In this document: positions 24,147-33,900 of the stretch, piece after piece
Layout: each line of letters opens with the position of its first letter
Position numbering within the stretch: the first letter of the stretch is position 1
Assembly (NCBI GenBank): GCA_017539565.1
Contig: JAFYCS010000031.1
Coordinates: 1-58,941, forward strand
DNA from: Lachnospiraceae bacterium
GTDB taxonomy: Bacteria > Bacillota > Clostridia > Lachnospirales > Lachnospiraceae
Length of the DNA stretch: 58,941 nucleotides
Direction of reading: 5' to 3'
Program-made: the position numbers and the translations under genes
The notes under the pieces: model-generated
What the model was told of the DNA's origin: nothing
What the model saw: the letters and a program-made list of their open reading frames with translations, nothing else
Databases searched by the model: none

Positions 24147-25757
24147 TCAGTTTATGACAGCATTTCTGACCGGAAGGATGAAGGCAGGAGATACCGATAA
24201 TTCATCCACACCGTAAGATATCAGTTCCTGTGTAAGTGAGGTGTCTGCGGCAAGTTCTCCGCAGATGCCAACTTCTGCACCGCCTTTATGGCCGTTTTCT
24301 ATAGTCATGCGGATCAGTTTAAGTACAGCAGGATGGCGGGCATTATTGATACGCTCCAATGATGAGTTGCCGCGGTCGGCAGCCAGTGTATACTGGGCCA
24401 GGTCATTTGTTCCTATACTGAAGAAATCTACTTCTTTCGCAAGGGTTTCGCTTATCATAGCAGCGGCAGGAGTTTCTATCATTATTCCCAGACGTACGTT
24501 TTCATTAAATGCGATACCTTCTTTTTTCAGCGCATCACGTACCTCTGCGGCATATTTTTTACATTCAAGGACTTCCTCAAGAGATATTATCATCGGAAAC
24601 ATTATGGATATATTACCGAAAGCAGACGCACGGTAGATGGCACGCAGCTGCGCGATGAACATATCGGGATGTTCCAGACATATCCGTATACCGCGAAGTC
24701 CAAGTGCGGGATTGTCTTCCTTATCAAGTTTAAGATATGCAGGCTGTTTATCGGAACCCAGATCTGCAGTGCGGATGATAAGAGGTTTGCCCTGCATTTT
24801 AATTGCGGCGGCTTTATAGGTCTCGAACTGGGAGTCCTCCGAAGGCAGTTCCCTGCTTTCAAGATATAGAAATTCACTGCGCATAAGGCCTATGCCTTCG
24901 GCATCATTATCAATAGCGGAGTCTATATCGGAAGGATTACCGGCATTGGCGAAAAGACGTATGCGTCTGCCGTTTTTTGTAACAGTCGGCTTGCCTTTAA
25001 GTTCATGCAGCATTCTGTTTTCTTCCTCAAAAGCTTTCTGCAGCTCTTTTACTTTAAGTAACACCTTATCGTCGGGATCGAGTATTACGCAGCCTTCTTT
25101 TGGCATGAGTGCGGCTTCCCTGCGGTTTAAGCTTTTATCAATATTTATTCCGGTCAGTGCAGGGATATTCATTGCACGCATAAGGATGGCGGCATGGGAG
25201 TTTTCCGAAACATGTCCGCAGATGAAGCCGAGTACTTTGCGTTTATCGAGACCGGCCACATCAGAGGCGGAAAGGTTGTCCGAAGCGATGATCACGCTGT
25301 CAGATAAATGGGAAAGATCGTGGGAACGTCCGCTTAATACGCGAAGAAGCCGGTCCTTGATATCCTTTATATCCATGCTGCGTTCACGCATGTATTCATC
25401 TTCCATTTCGGAAAACATCTTTGCGATATCGTCGCTTACTGCAGAAACGGCGTATTCCGCACACATACGTTTATTCAGTATCACTTCATGGATCTGATCG
25501 GCATAACCCTGATCCGAAAGCAGTACCTGCTGGGCTTTAAAGATGGCGGCATTTTCTTCTCCGGATGTTGCCAGGATGAGGCGGTATAAACTGCTGAGCT
25601 GCTCATCTGCCTTTATCACAGCTGCGTCAAAGCGGGCGCATTCTGCATCGGGATCGTCTATTAGTCTGCGCGAGATATCTATCTCCCCTGCGTCATAATA
25701 AAAAATACGGCCTGCCGTTACGCCTCTGCTTATCACTTTTCCGCTTATCTGCTGCAT
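24147..25757 (-). CDS. ptsI: PTS enzyme I (phosphoenolpyruvate-protein phosphotransferase)
   Basis: A 536-residue enzyme I that takes phosphate from PEP and passes it to HPr, the first step of sugar import by the PTS. The phosphorylated histidine is H188 in GHVSENSHAAI (the usual motif is GGxTSHxAI). The PEP-binding domain carries IGLMRSEFLY, LRGIRICL, MFPMI, FFSIGTNDLAQYTLAADR and GICGELAAD with the catalytic Cys. It is slightly shorter than most EI (~570) but complete. No ptsH lies beside it. The promoter is at 25782-25809. AGGAGG precedes ATG 25757. Confidence 0.93.
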   Translation of the reverse strand: MQQISGKVISRGVTAGRIFYYDAGEIDISRRLIDDPDAECARFDAAVIKADEQLSSLYRLILATSGEENAAIFKAQQVLLSDQGYADQIHEVILNKRMCAEYAVSAVSDDIAKMFSEMEDEYMRERSMDIKDIKDRLLRVLSGRSHDLSHLSDSVIIASDNLSASDVAGLDKRKVLGFICGHVSENSHAAILMRAMNIPALTGINIDKSLNRREAALMPKEGCVILDPDDKVLLKVKELQKAFEEENRMLHELKGKPTVTKNGRRIRLFANAGNPSDIDSAIDNDAEGIGLMRSEFLYLESRELPSEDSQFETYKAAAIKMQGKPLIIRTADLGSDKQPAYLKLDKEDNPALGLRGIRICLEHPDMFIAQLRAIYRASAFGNISIMFPMIISLEEVLECKKYAAEVRDALKKEGIAFNENVRLGIMIETPAAAMISETLAKEVDFFSIGTNDLAQYTLAADRGNSSLERINNARHPAVLKLIRMTIENGHKGGAEVGICGELAADTSLTQELISYGVDELSVSPAFILPVRNAVIN

Positions 25758-25781
25758 AAATACCTCCTGATGATTAAGTTA

Positions 25782-25809
25782 ATTATATCGGAATCGTGAT
25801 TTTTGTAAA
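25782..25809 (-). promoter_or_regulatory. SigA promoter of ptsI
   Basis: On the minus strand TTTACA (25804-25809), 16 bp, TATAAT (25782-25787). It is back-to-back with the ROK kinase promoter: the two -35 elements are five bases apart, so both could be regulated by one site. Confidence 0.65.
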
Positions 25810-25814
25810 GAATC

Positions 25815-25843
25815 TTGACAGTCCATTTTACATGACGGATAAT
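25815..25843 (+). promoter_or_regulatory. SigA promoter of the ROK kinase gene
   Basis: TTGACA (25815-25820), 17 bp, GATAAT (25838-25843). The start is near 25850, about 28 bases before ATG 25878. Confidence 0.7.
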
Positions 25844-25877
25844 TTATAGAATAATGTAAAAAAGGCAGGTATTGGAA

Positions 25878-26759
25878 ATGGTTTATGGTGCGCTTGAGGT
25901 TGGCGGGACCAAGACGGTATGCGCTCTGGGGACGGAAGACGGCACGATCAAAGAACAGATATCGATCCCTACCGGTAATCCTGATGAGACCATATCTGAG
26001 ATCCTTAAATTTTTTAAAGATAAAGGGATAGCTGCCTTAGGTGTAGCTTCTTTCGGGCCTGTCGATCTTGACAGGGAATCTCCGACATACGGATATATTA
26101 CTACAACTCCCAAGCCGGGATGGGGAAATTATGATCTGGTGGGAACGATACGAAAAGCATTAAATGTTCCTGTCGGTTTTGATACGGATGTGAACGGTTC
26201 TCTTTTGGGAGAGGTTACATACGGTGATTCTAAAGATCTGAGTGATGTGGTTTATATAACTGTGGGTACGGGGATAGGCGGAGGCGTGATCACAAACGGT
26301 AATCTTATTCACGGAATGCTTCACCCGGAACTGGGACATATGCTGATGCGTGTGTATCCTTCCGATAAATACAGCGGCAAGTGTCCGTATCATAAGAACT
26401 GTCTTGAGGGACTGGCATCGGGACCGGCTATTGAAGAACGCTGGGGTAAAAGAGGAGAAGAGCTTTCCGGATGCAGTGAAGTATGGGAACTTGAAGCTTA
26501 TTACCTGGGACAGGCTGTTGTAAACCTTATACTGACACTTTCTCCCAAACGTATTATCCTGGGTGGAGGCGTGATGCATCAGGAGCAGCTGTTTGCTATG
26601 ATAAGAAAGGAAGTTAAGCAGCAGCTGAACGGATATGTGCGTACTGCACTTCTGGAGGATATGGATAATTATATTGTTCCCGCTTCCCTTAATGACGATC
26701 AGGGAATCATGGGATGTATTAAGCTGGCTGTGGATGCATTAAAAGAGAACAGGAGCTGA
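25878..26759 (+). CDS. ROK-family sugar kinase (fructokinase-like)
   Basis: A 293-residue ATP-dependent sugar kinase. ALEVGGTKTVCALG is the phosphate-1 loop, with catalytic Asp in GFDTDVNGSLLGE, and VGTGIGGGVI is the second phosphate-binding segment. The zinc-binding signature of ROK fructokinases appears as GHMLM...CPYHKNCLEG, where H, C, H and C line the site. The start ATG 25878 follows weak GGCAGG; TTG 25872 is possible. With the neighbouring GH13 enzyme and ptsI it suggests a sugar-use region. Substrate probably fructose, by family. Confidence 0.88.
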   Translation: MVYGALEVGGTKTVCALGTEDGTIKEQISIPTGNPDETISEILKFFKDKGIAALGVASFGPVDLDRESPTYGYITTTPKPGWGNYDLVGTIRKALNVPVGFDTDVNGSLLGEVTYGDSKDLSDVVYITVGTGIGGGVITNGNLIHGMLHPELGHMLMRVYPSDKYSGKCPYHKNCLEGLASGPAIEERWGKRGEELSGCSEVWELEAYYLGQAVVNLILTLSPKRIILGGGVMHQEQLFAMIRKEVKQQLNGYVRTALLEDMDNYIVPASLNDDQGIMGCIKLAVDALKENRS

Positions 26760-26786
26760 AAAGACTGACTGAGGCATACTAAGGAT

Positions 26787-27728
26787 ATGGGAAAAGACGA
26801 TAAAGACTTACAGGAAAAACAGAAGAAACAGGCAACCTTAAAGATGGCGGTTGTCGGCGTGCTGGGCAATGTATTCCTTGCAGTATTTAAATTGATAGCA
26901 GGTATTGCCGGGCATTCTACGGCTATGCTGTCGGACAGTGTGCACACGCTGTCCGATGTATTTGCAACACTTATAGCCTTCATCGGAGTTTCCATATCCA
27001 AAAAGAAAGCAGACAGGGAACATCCCTACGGTCATGAGAGGATTGAATGTGTGGCTTCGCTATTGCTGTCATTTATCCTGTTTGCAACCGGCGCGGGCAT
27101 AGGTGTTAACTGTATACGCGCCATAGCTGACGGCAGTTACAGACAGTTCAGCCTTCCGGGGATGCTGGCTGTGATAGCTGCTGTTGTTTCCATCGCTGTT
27201 AAGGAAGCGATGTTCTGGTATACGATGTTTTATGCGAAGAAGTTAAAGTCGGGAGCATTTAAGGCTGATGCCTGGCATCATCGTTCCGATGCATTGTCAT
27301 CTATAGGTGCGCTGATAGGTATCATCGGAGCCAGACACGGGTTCCCGGTTTTTGACCAGATAGCCGGAATTATCATCTGTGTGATGATCATCATAGTTGC
27401 TGTAGGGATATTCAGGGATGGTGTGGATAAGATGCTTGATACTTCCTGCGACGAGGGATTTGAGTCACAGCTCAGGGAATATGTAATGAAGTTTTCCGAA
27501 GAGATAGGACAGAAGACAGGAATAGATTATATACGTACCAGGAAATTCGGTGAAAGGATATATGTTGAACTAGAGATAAACCTGGATGGTGATATGCGTC
27601 TGAGAGATTCACATGCTGTAGCTGAAAAGCTGCATGACAGGATCGAAGAGGATTTTCCTGATATAAAGCATGTGATGATACATGTAAATCCTGCAGGATA
27701 CCAGTACGATGTGCAGGAGAAGCTGTAG
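26787..27728 (+). CDS. Cation diffusion facilitator (CDF) family transporter
   Basis: A 313-residue membrane protein with about six transmembrane helices and a soluble C-terminal domain (~210-313). Metal-site residues are visible in helix II, LSDSVHTLSDV, and in helix V, AWHHRSDALSS (HxxxD). The C-terminal cytoplasmic domain ends VMIHVNP, typical of CDF dimers. It probably exports Zn2+, Mn2+ or Fe2+ by proton antiport; the ion cannot be told from these motifs. The ribosome site is a weak AAGGAT. It follows the ROK kinase by 27 bp and may share its transcript. Confidence 0.9.
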   Translation: MGKDDKDLQEKQKKQATLKMAVVGVLGNVFLAVFKLIAGIAGHSTAMLSDSVHTLSDVFATLIAFIGVSISKKKADREHPYGHERIECVASLLLSFILFATGAGIGVNCIRAIADGSYRQFSLPGMLAVIAAVVSIAVKEAMFWYTMFYAKKLKSGAFKADAWHHRSDALSSIGALIGIIGARHGFPVFDQIAGIIICVMIIIVAVGIFRDGVDKMLDTSCDEGFESQLREYVMKFSEEIGQKTGIDYIRTRKFGERIYVELEINLDGDMRLRDSHAVAEKLHDRIEEDFPDIKHVMIHVNPAGYQYDVQEKL

Positions 27729-27899
27729 GCGGAGCTGCATACATATTTAGCAATGATTATTATCAAAACTGCCACCTGTTGTTACTTGATAGGACAGTGT
27801 TTTTATGGTAAAACATGTTTGGCTTAAGGCTCAGAAGCTCTGACCGCAGTATCAGCATGCCGGTGGATCGACACCGTTACAGGATGAAAGGAGGGGATC

Positions 27900-28667
27900 A
27901 TGACAGCAAAACAGATCGGAACTATCATTATACTGGTATTGGTACTTATAATAGTTATCGCATTGTTAGTATTGGTTCTTTCCTTACGAAAAAAGGTCCG
28001 AAGGTTTTCCAATAAGATGTTCGGAACACCTGATCTGGCAGAGGGCCTGGAGCAGGCGGGGATAAGGGAAACAGAGCGGCCGCGTTCCGTGTCGGCTATG
28101 ACAGGGATACTTACTCCTAAGATAAGGGCTGATTTTCCAGAAATGAATGTGCCTGAAGCTATAGGCAGGGCAAAGAATGTTCTTTTGTCGTATCTTCGCG
28201 GGGTGACAGAGAGAAACACCGCATGTCTTCAGGAAGGCAACAGCGAGCTTAAGAACCAGCTTGAAAATCATATAGCTGATCTGGATTCACGTAATCTGAA
28301 AGAACGTTTTGACAACCCGCATATTCACCGTGCAGAGATATCGGATTACCGCCGGGAAAAGGGACGCAGCATCATCACATTCCAGGCAGCCCTCGAATGT
28401 ATCCATACGATACGCAACAATGACGGAAAGCTGGTTAAAGGCGATGAAAAGCTTAAGTACCAGACAAGATATAATGTTCAGATGATATATATACAGGACA
28501 GGACTATTGTTGAAAACGAACTGGACGGAGCCATAGCAGTGAACTGTCCCAACTGCGGTGCGCCACTTGAGATGCGTGGATCAAGTAAGTGCAGGTACTG
28601 TGGTGCACCTGTTATAGAAGTGAACCTTTATGCATGGAGTTTTGCGTCTGTTGAGGAAGTGATCTGA
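27900..28667 (+). CDS. Membrane-anchored zinc-ribbon protein of unknown function
   Basis: A 255-residue protein with one N-terminal membrane helix (residues ~7-28) and a cytoplasmic body. The C-terminus ends in a four-cysteine zinc ribbon: CPNCGAPLEM and CRYCGAPVIEV. Between lies a domain (about 95-195) containing SIITFQAALECIHTIRN and VQMIYIQDRTIVENE. It resembles bacterial membrane proteins of the TIM44-like/zinc-ribbon type but I am not sure of the family. GGAGG precedes the ATG. A terminator follows at 28704. Confidence 0.65.
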   Translation: MTAKQIGTIIILVLVLIIVIALLVLVLSLRKKVRRFSNKMFGTPDLAEGLEQAGIRETERPRSVSAMTGILTPKIRADFPEMNVPEAIGRAKNVLLSYLRGVTERNTACLQEGNSELKNQLENHIADLDSRNLKERFDNPHIHRAEISDYRREKGRSIITFQAALECIHTIRNNDGKLVKGDEKLKYQTRYNVQMIYIQDRTIVENELDGAIAVNCPNCGAPLEMRGSSKCRYCGAPVIEVNLYAWSFASVEEVI

Positions 28668-28703
28668 GGCTGCGGCTGAAGAGAAAATATACTTTATGAA
28701 GCT

Positions 28704-28735
28704 AAAAAACCGTGGGCTGATGCACACGGTTTTTT
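28704..28735 (+). terminator. Rho-independent terminator
   Basis: AAAAACCGTG pairs with CACGGTTTTT (stem about 28705-28714 with 28725-28734) followed by T-rich sequence. It ends the zinc-ribbon gene transcript before the SIR2 operon. Confidence 0.75.
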
Positions 28736-28758
28736 GATGCAGATTGACGGGCGGAGTG

Positions 28759-28787
28759 TTGAACAAAAGCCGCAGATTTGGTAAAAT
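28759..28787 (+). promoter_or_regulatory. SigA promoter of the SIR2-sbcD-sbcC operon
   Basis: TTGAAC (28759-28764), 17 bp, TAAAAT (28782-28787). The predicted start at ~28794 lies downstream of a TTG at 28778, which rules out that codon and supports ATG 28832 as the true SIR2 start. Confidence 0.65.
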
Positions 28788-28831
28788 TGACTAAACATAT
28801 ATGGCGTGTAAGCAAGGAGTATTTGCAGAGA

Positions 28832-29740
28832 ATGGAACTATTAAAACCTATAGAATACGGAACCATTCCGGACATTCTTTTTATAGGGAATGGTATCAAT
28901 ATTTCGTATGGCGGATCTTCATGGGACCGCGTTCTGGCAGGATTATCCACGGGCGAATTTGACTATGATCATTATGCGATCAGGCAATTACCTTATTCGC
29001 TGCAGACTATTGTGATAAGCAGCGATTCCGTATCAGACGGGATGGGTGATATCGCAAAAGAGCTTATGCCACGGAAACTATGTAATGAACACAGTGAATT
29101 ATTAAGAGGATATCTGGCATTACCGTTTGATGCTATCCTTACAACAAATTACTCATATGAGATAGAAGTTGCTGAGAATCCGGAATTCAATCTGAGCATT
29201 GGTAAAGCGTCCAGGTACAGGATCACGACAAAACGCGGAAGCAGCAGACAGGATCAGTTTGGTATATATAAATATATTAAAGCAGATAAGAATAATATCT
29301 GGCATATCCACGGGGAAGCCGCACGGCCTAAATCAATGGTTATGGGACATTATTATTACGGCAGACTGCTGGCAGAGATACAGGAAAGAGTTCCGGAAGT
29401 GATCCGTTCATATAAGGTGTCACTGAAGAATAAAACCGCATATCAGCCTAAAAGCTGGATCGATTATTTTCTGATAAGTAATGTTCATATCGTGGGCTTC
29501 GGGATGGATGCTTCGGAAATGGATGTATGGTGGCTGATAAACTGCAAGAAACGGAATTTCCGCAACTACGGAAAGATACATTTTTATGAGCCTAATCTGG
29601 ACAATCCTAACAAGTATGCCCTGAAGGCCCTGACTGATATCTTTAATATCGAATGTTATACACCTAAGGTAAATAAGTCGGGATACAAAAAGTTTTATCA
29701 TGATGCCCTGGAGGCTGTCAGGGAGAATATAAGAAAATAG
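28832..29740 (+). CDS. SIR2-like NAD-binding domain protein
   Basis: A 302-residue protein of the SIR2_2-like superfamily, found as NAD-consuming effectors in many anti-phage systems. It shows the GNGIN nucleotide loop at residues 19-23, TTNYS with the conserved Asn (N106; the usual Asp after Tyr is Ser), and HIHG (H158, H160) for the catalytic His. A C-terminal IVGFGMDASEMD ends the domain. The invariant Asn and His suggest a working NADase or deacylase. ATG 28832 follows AGGAG after 12 bases and the promoter at 28759. It is 17 bp upstream of sbcD with no terminator, so the three genes should be one operon. Confidence 0.82.
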   Translation: MELLKPIEYGTIPDILFIGNGINISYGGSSWDRVLAGLSTGEFDYDHYAIRQLPYSLQTIVISSDSVSDGMGDIAKELMPRKLCNEHSELLRGYLALPFDAILTTNYSYEIEVAENPEFNLSIGKASRYRITTKRGSSRQDQFGIYKYIKADKNNIWHIHGEAARPKSMVMGHYYYGRLLAEIQERVPEVIRSYKVSLKNKTAYQPKSWIDYFLISNVHIVGFGMDASEMDVWWLINCKKRNFRNYGKIHFYEPNLDNPNKYALKALTDIFNIECYTPKVNKSGYKKFYHDALEAVRENIRK

Positions 29741-29757
29741 AGTTATAGGTGGGATAT

Positions 29758-30915
29758 ATGAAGATCATACATTGTGCGGATCTGCATCTGGGCAGATCAC
29801 TGGGAGATTTTGATCTGATAACGGATCAGAAATATATGCTGGATCAGTTGCTGGATATAATAGATAAGCAATCTGTTGATGCTGTTTTAATTGCCGGAGA
29901 TGTATACGACAAGGCGGTACCAAGTGAAGCAGCAACCGGATTGCTTGATTTTTTTCTGAGCCGCCTGGCAAAAATGCAGGTAAATGTATATATGATAAGC
30001 GGAAATCATGATTCGGATGAAAGACTGAATTACGGAAGTGATCTGTTTGAAACAAATCATATATATATATCAACGAAATACAATGGCAGGCTGTGCAGAC
30101 ATACACTGAAGACAGGTGAAGATGAAGCAGACATATATCTGCTGCCTTTTGTTAAGGCATCGCAGGTAAGGCATTATCTGCCGGAAGCAGGAATAGAGTC
30201 ATATGATGATGCCATAAGAGCCATTCTGGATAATGAAGATATTGACAGCTCGAGGATCAATATTCTGGTGGCGCACCAGTTTGTGACCGGTAAAAGTGAA
30301 GATCCTGAGCTTGGGGGTTCCGAGTGTATAGGAACACAAAGTGTAGGAACGATAGAGAAGATAGGATATGACTGTTTTGATGATTTTGATTATGTGGCGC
30401 TCGGACATATACATTCTCCGCAACAGGTAGGGCGCAAAGAAGTCAGATATTCCGGGTCACCGCTTAAGTATTCTTTAAGCGAAGTAAATAATGACAAATC
30501 GGTAACCCTGATAACGATCAACGGAAAAGGTGATACAGTCATAGAAACGGTCCCTGTCAAACCCATGAGAAACTTAAGGCATTTAAAAGGTAAGATGAAG
30601 GATCTACTGGACAGATCGAACATCACAGCTCCTGATGATTTTATATATGCAACACTTACTGATGAGGAGATCATCAATGACGCAATGGGGATATTCCAGC
30701 AGGTTTATCCGAATACGGTAAAGATAGATTATGATAATTCTCATACAAGAGAGATAGAACAGGTTGATATTTCCAAGATCGCAGAGAACAGAACATTTGC
30801 AGAACTGATCAGTGACTTTTACAGGCAGATGTACGGATGCGATATCAGTGAGGAAGAAATGGAAGTCATGAGAAGTGTGGCAAGAGAGGCAGGTGTATTA
30901 TATGAAGCCGATTAA
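29758..30915 (+). CDS. sbcD: SbcD/Mre11 family exonuclease subunit
   Basis: A 385-residue metallophosphoesterase that forms the nuclease of the SbcCD (Mre11-Rad50) complex, which cuts hairpins and processes DNA ends. The motifs in order are CADLHLGR (DxH), AGDVYDK, SGNHDSD, VAHQF and GHIHSP. After ~280 residues the C-terminal part fits the DNA-capping and SbcC-binding region. It overlaps sbcC by 14 bases. ATG 29758 follows AGGTGGGAT. It lies directly after the SIR2 gene, which is not the usual neighbour of sbcD. Confidence 0.95.
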   Translation: MKIIHCADLHLGRSLGDFDLITDQKYMLDQLLDIIDKQSVDAVLIAGDVYDKAVPSEAATGLLDFFLSRLAKMQVNVYMISGNHDSDERLNYGSDLFETNHIYISTKYNGRLCRHTLKTGEDEADIYLLPFVKASQVRHYLPEAGIESYDDAIRAILDNEDIDSSRINILVAHQFVTGKSEDPELGGSECIGTQSVGTIEKIGYDCFDDFDYVALGHIHSPQQVGRKEVRYSGSPLKYSLSEVNNDKSVTLITINGKGDTVIETVPVKPMRNLRHLKGKMKDLLDRSNITAPDDFIYATLTDEEIINDAMGIFQQVYPNTVKIDYDNSHTREIEQVDISKIAENRTFAELISDFYRQMYGCDISEEEMEVMRSVAREAGVLYEAD

Positions 30916-33900
30916 GCTGATAATGAGTGCATTCGGACCCTATGCGGCAGAGATGCCTGCTATTGATTTTACCCGGTTTGAGAATAAGGGACTGTTTCTG
31001 ATCTCTGGAGATACAGGTGCGGGTAAGACTACTGTTTTTGATGCGATCTGTTATGCCCTATATGGGGAAACAAGCGGTAAGTACAGGGATACGAAGAATC
31101 TGAGAAGTGAATATGCAAAAGAGTCGACGGAGACTTATGTCGATTTTTACTTTTCGCATCAGGGGAAAGAATATCATGTCCGGAGAAGACCGGAGTATGA
31201 GAGAAAAAAACAACGCGGCAGCGGAGTTACCACTATCAAGGAGAATGCTGTTTTATATTCCGGCGACAGTGCACCGATAGAAGGGAAGACACAGGTTAAT
31301 GAGGCTATAAAGGAGCTTCTTCATATTGATGAAAAACAGTTTAAGCAGATTGCTATGATAGCCCAGGGAGAATTCTGGGCGTTGCTGAACGCAAAGACGG
31401 ATGACAGAACGAAGATACTGCGTACTATTTTCCGTACGGGCGGGTATAACAATATCGAATACCGCTTAAAAGACAGGATGGATGCAAGTTACAAACAAAA
31501 AGCCCGAACAGAAGACAGTATCGTCCAGTATTTTAAAGATGTTACCATTGATGCCGGAGATGAACTGGCAGAGGCACTTACGGATCTTCAGAACAGAGCG
31601 GAAAGATCCGGGAGTGCATGGAATATTGAAGAGATCATTGAGATACTTAATGCCATAACAGAGTCGGATAAAAAAAGACTGAAGAATGCGGAGGCTGAAC
31701 TGGAAACGGCCGAAAAGGCGTATGAAATAAGCAAAGGATCACTTGCGACTGCGGAAACAAACAATGGTTTTATCGCACGTCTGGAAGTGTTGAAGAATAA
31801 AGAAAAGGAACTGGGAGAAAAGAAGAAGGAAACGGATGAGAAGGAAGCTGTGCTGACCAGGCAGAAACTGGCCAGCAGGGAGATAAATCCTGTTTTTCTG
31901 TCCTGGAAGGAAAAAGAAAGATCTGTTGCCGGAGTTGAAAAACAGATAAATGAAAAGAATGAAAGCGTAAAAAAGGCAGCTGAAGATTCCGAACAGGCGG
32001 CTATAGCATCGGAGGAAGCAAAGAAGAACAAAGCTGAAGCCGATAAACTGCAGAAGTTTGTGAATCTGATCGAGGAGGAGAAGGATAAATATCTTCAGAG
32101 AGATGAACTCAAAGGTGAGATTGAGAGATTAAAGGTCATCGCTGACGGTTTTTCAGAAGAAGAACGCGGAATAGAAGAAAGAGAGAAGATACTCAGGGAT
32201 AAGATCGGGACGCTCAGGGAAACGGTAAAGGACCTGAAAGATATACCGGAAAAACTGATAAGCACAAAGGCCATCGGGGAGAAATACCATGATCTGCTGA
32301 AGACTGTCGACAGTATCATTGATAGCAGGATACCGGAGATGGAAAGCAGGAGAAAAGCTCTTGAAGATAAGCAGAGAGATTATGAGAAGGCGTTTGATGC
32401 ATATGAAAAGGCAAATCACGACCGGATAGAGGCTGAAAGGATACTTGATGACTGCCGTGCGGGAATGCTGGCTGCCGGACTTAAAGAAGGCAGGAAGTGT
32501 CCGGTTTGCGGATCAGTGCATCATCCCGAACCTGCAAAGATCCCCGAGGAAGCTGTAACTGAGGAGGAATTTAAGAAGCTTAAGGATAAAGAAGACAGAC
32601 TCCAGCAGGAAAAATCCGATGCCAATACAGCAGCAGTATCTGCAAGATCTGCTCTTGTATCATATGAGGAGCAGCTCAGGGCAGATATGATCGACAGCCT
32701 GGAGAATAAGCTTATAGATATCACCGCAGGGAACGAAGATACTGATGAACTGGTAAAGCGAATAAAAGAAGCGCAGGTTGTCGTTAAAGAGAAGATTAAA
32801 GAAAACACTGGATTACAGAATGAACTGATAAGGGATAATAAGACCCTGCTGAAAGCTGAAAAAGATCTTGAAGATGCTCAGGGAAAAGAAACAGACCTGC
32901 TTACACGCGATAAGGAAGAGTTTGCAAATAGAAAGCAGGATACAATAACCACAAAAGCAGAGAAAGAAGCTGTCCTTAAAACATTATCGGGATTAAGCTT
33001 TGACAGTTGGGAGAATGCAGTAACCGAAAAAGACAAAGCAGAGAAATCACAAAATGATATTATAGAGCACATAGAGCTTTCCGAGACTGCAAAAAAGAAA
33101 GCAGATGAGGTATTAACAGCCGAGAGATCTGCATTGGAGACGTTGAAAAAAACACTGGCAAAAGAAAAAGAAGATGAAAAAATAAAAAAACAGGAACTGG
33201 AAAATGCACTCAAAAAGAATAAGTTTGATTCTGTTGAAGATATGCTCGGATCGGTACTGACAGAGAGTGAGATCACGGAAGCGGATCAGGAGATAAATAA
33301 TTATAAACAGGAAGTGATAACAAATAAGAAGCAGCTGCAGGATGCGCAGAAAGACGCAGAAGGGCGTGAAGTGATAGATGTGATATCGCTTAAGGAGAAG
33401 TGTGATCTGCAGCAGGAAGAGGTCGACAAAAAAAGGGATGCGGTCAATACCATTAAGAACAGGCTTAAGGGAAATGAAGACAGGCTTGTTAAGATCGCAT
33501 CACAGGAAAAAGAATTGGAGGCGGCCAGAAAAGAGAACGGCATCTGTACCAGATTATATAACCTTGTAAAAGGAACGACTGGAAACGGAAAGATAACACT
33601 GGAGCAGTATATCCAGGCAGCAGGTTTTGACGGGATCATTGCAGCTGCAAACAGGAGATTGCTGCCTATGAGTGACGGGCAATATGAACTGTACAGGCAG
33701 GAGGATTCGCTTGGAAAGAGGAGCAATACTTTCCTTGACCTGGAAGTTCTCGATAATTCGACCGGTCACAGAAGGCCTGTGGGTAACCTGTCAGGCGGAG
33801 AAAGTTTCAAGGCTTCCTTAAGTCTTGCGCTGGGACTGTCGGATACCGTTTCATTAAATCTTGGAGGTATTCAGATGGATGCCCTGTTTGTTGATGAAGG

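Noticed and set aside
24892-25497. 201-residue plus-strand frame inside ptsI
   Set aside because: Shadow of enzyme I; Ser/Arg-rich with no recognisable domain or ribosome site.
28778-28831. TTG 28778 as the SIR2 start
   Set aside because: It lies within the spacer of a good promoter whose transcript would begin downstream.
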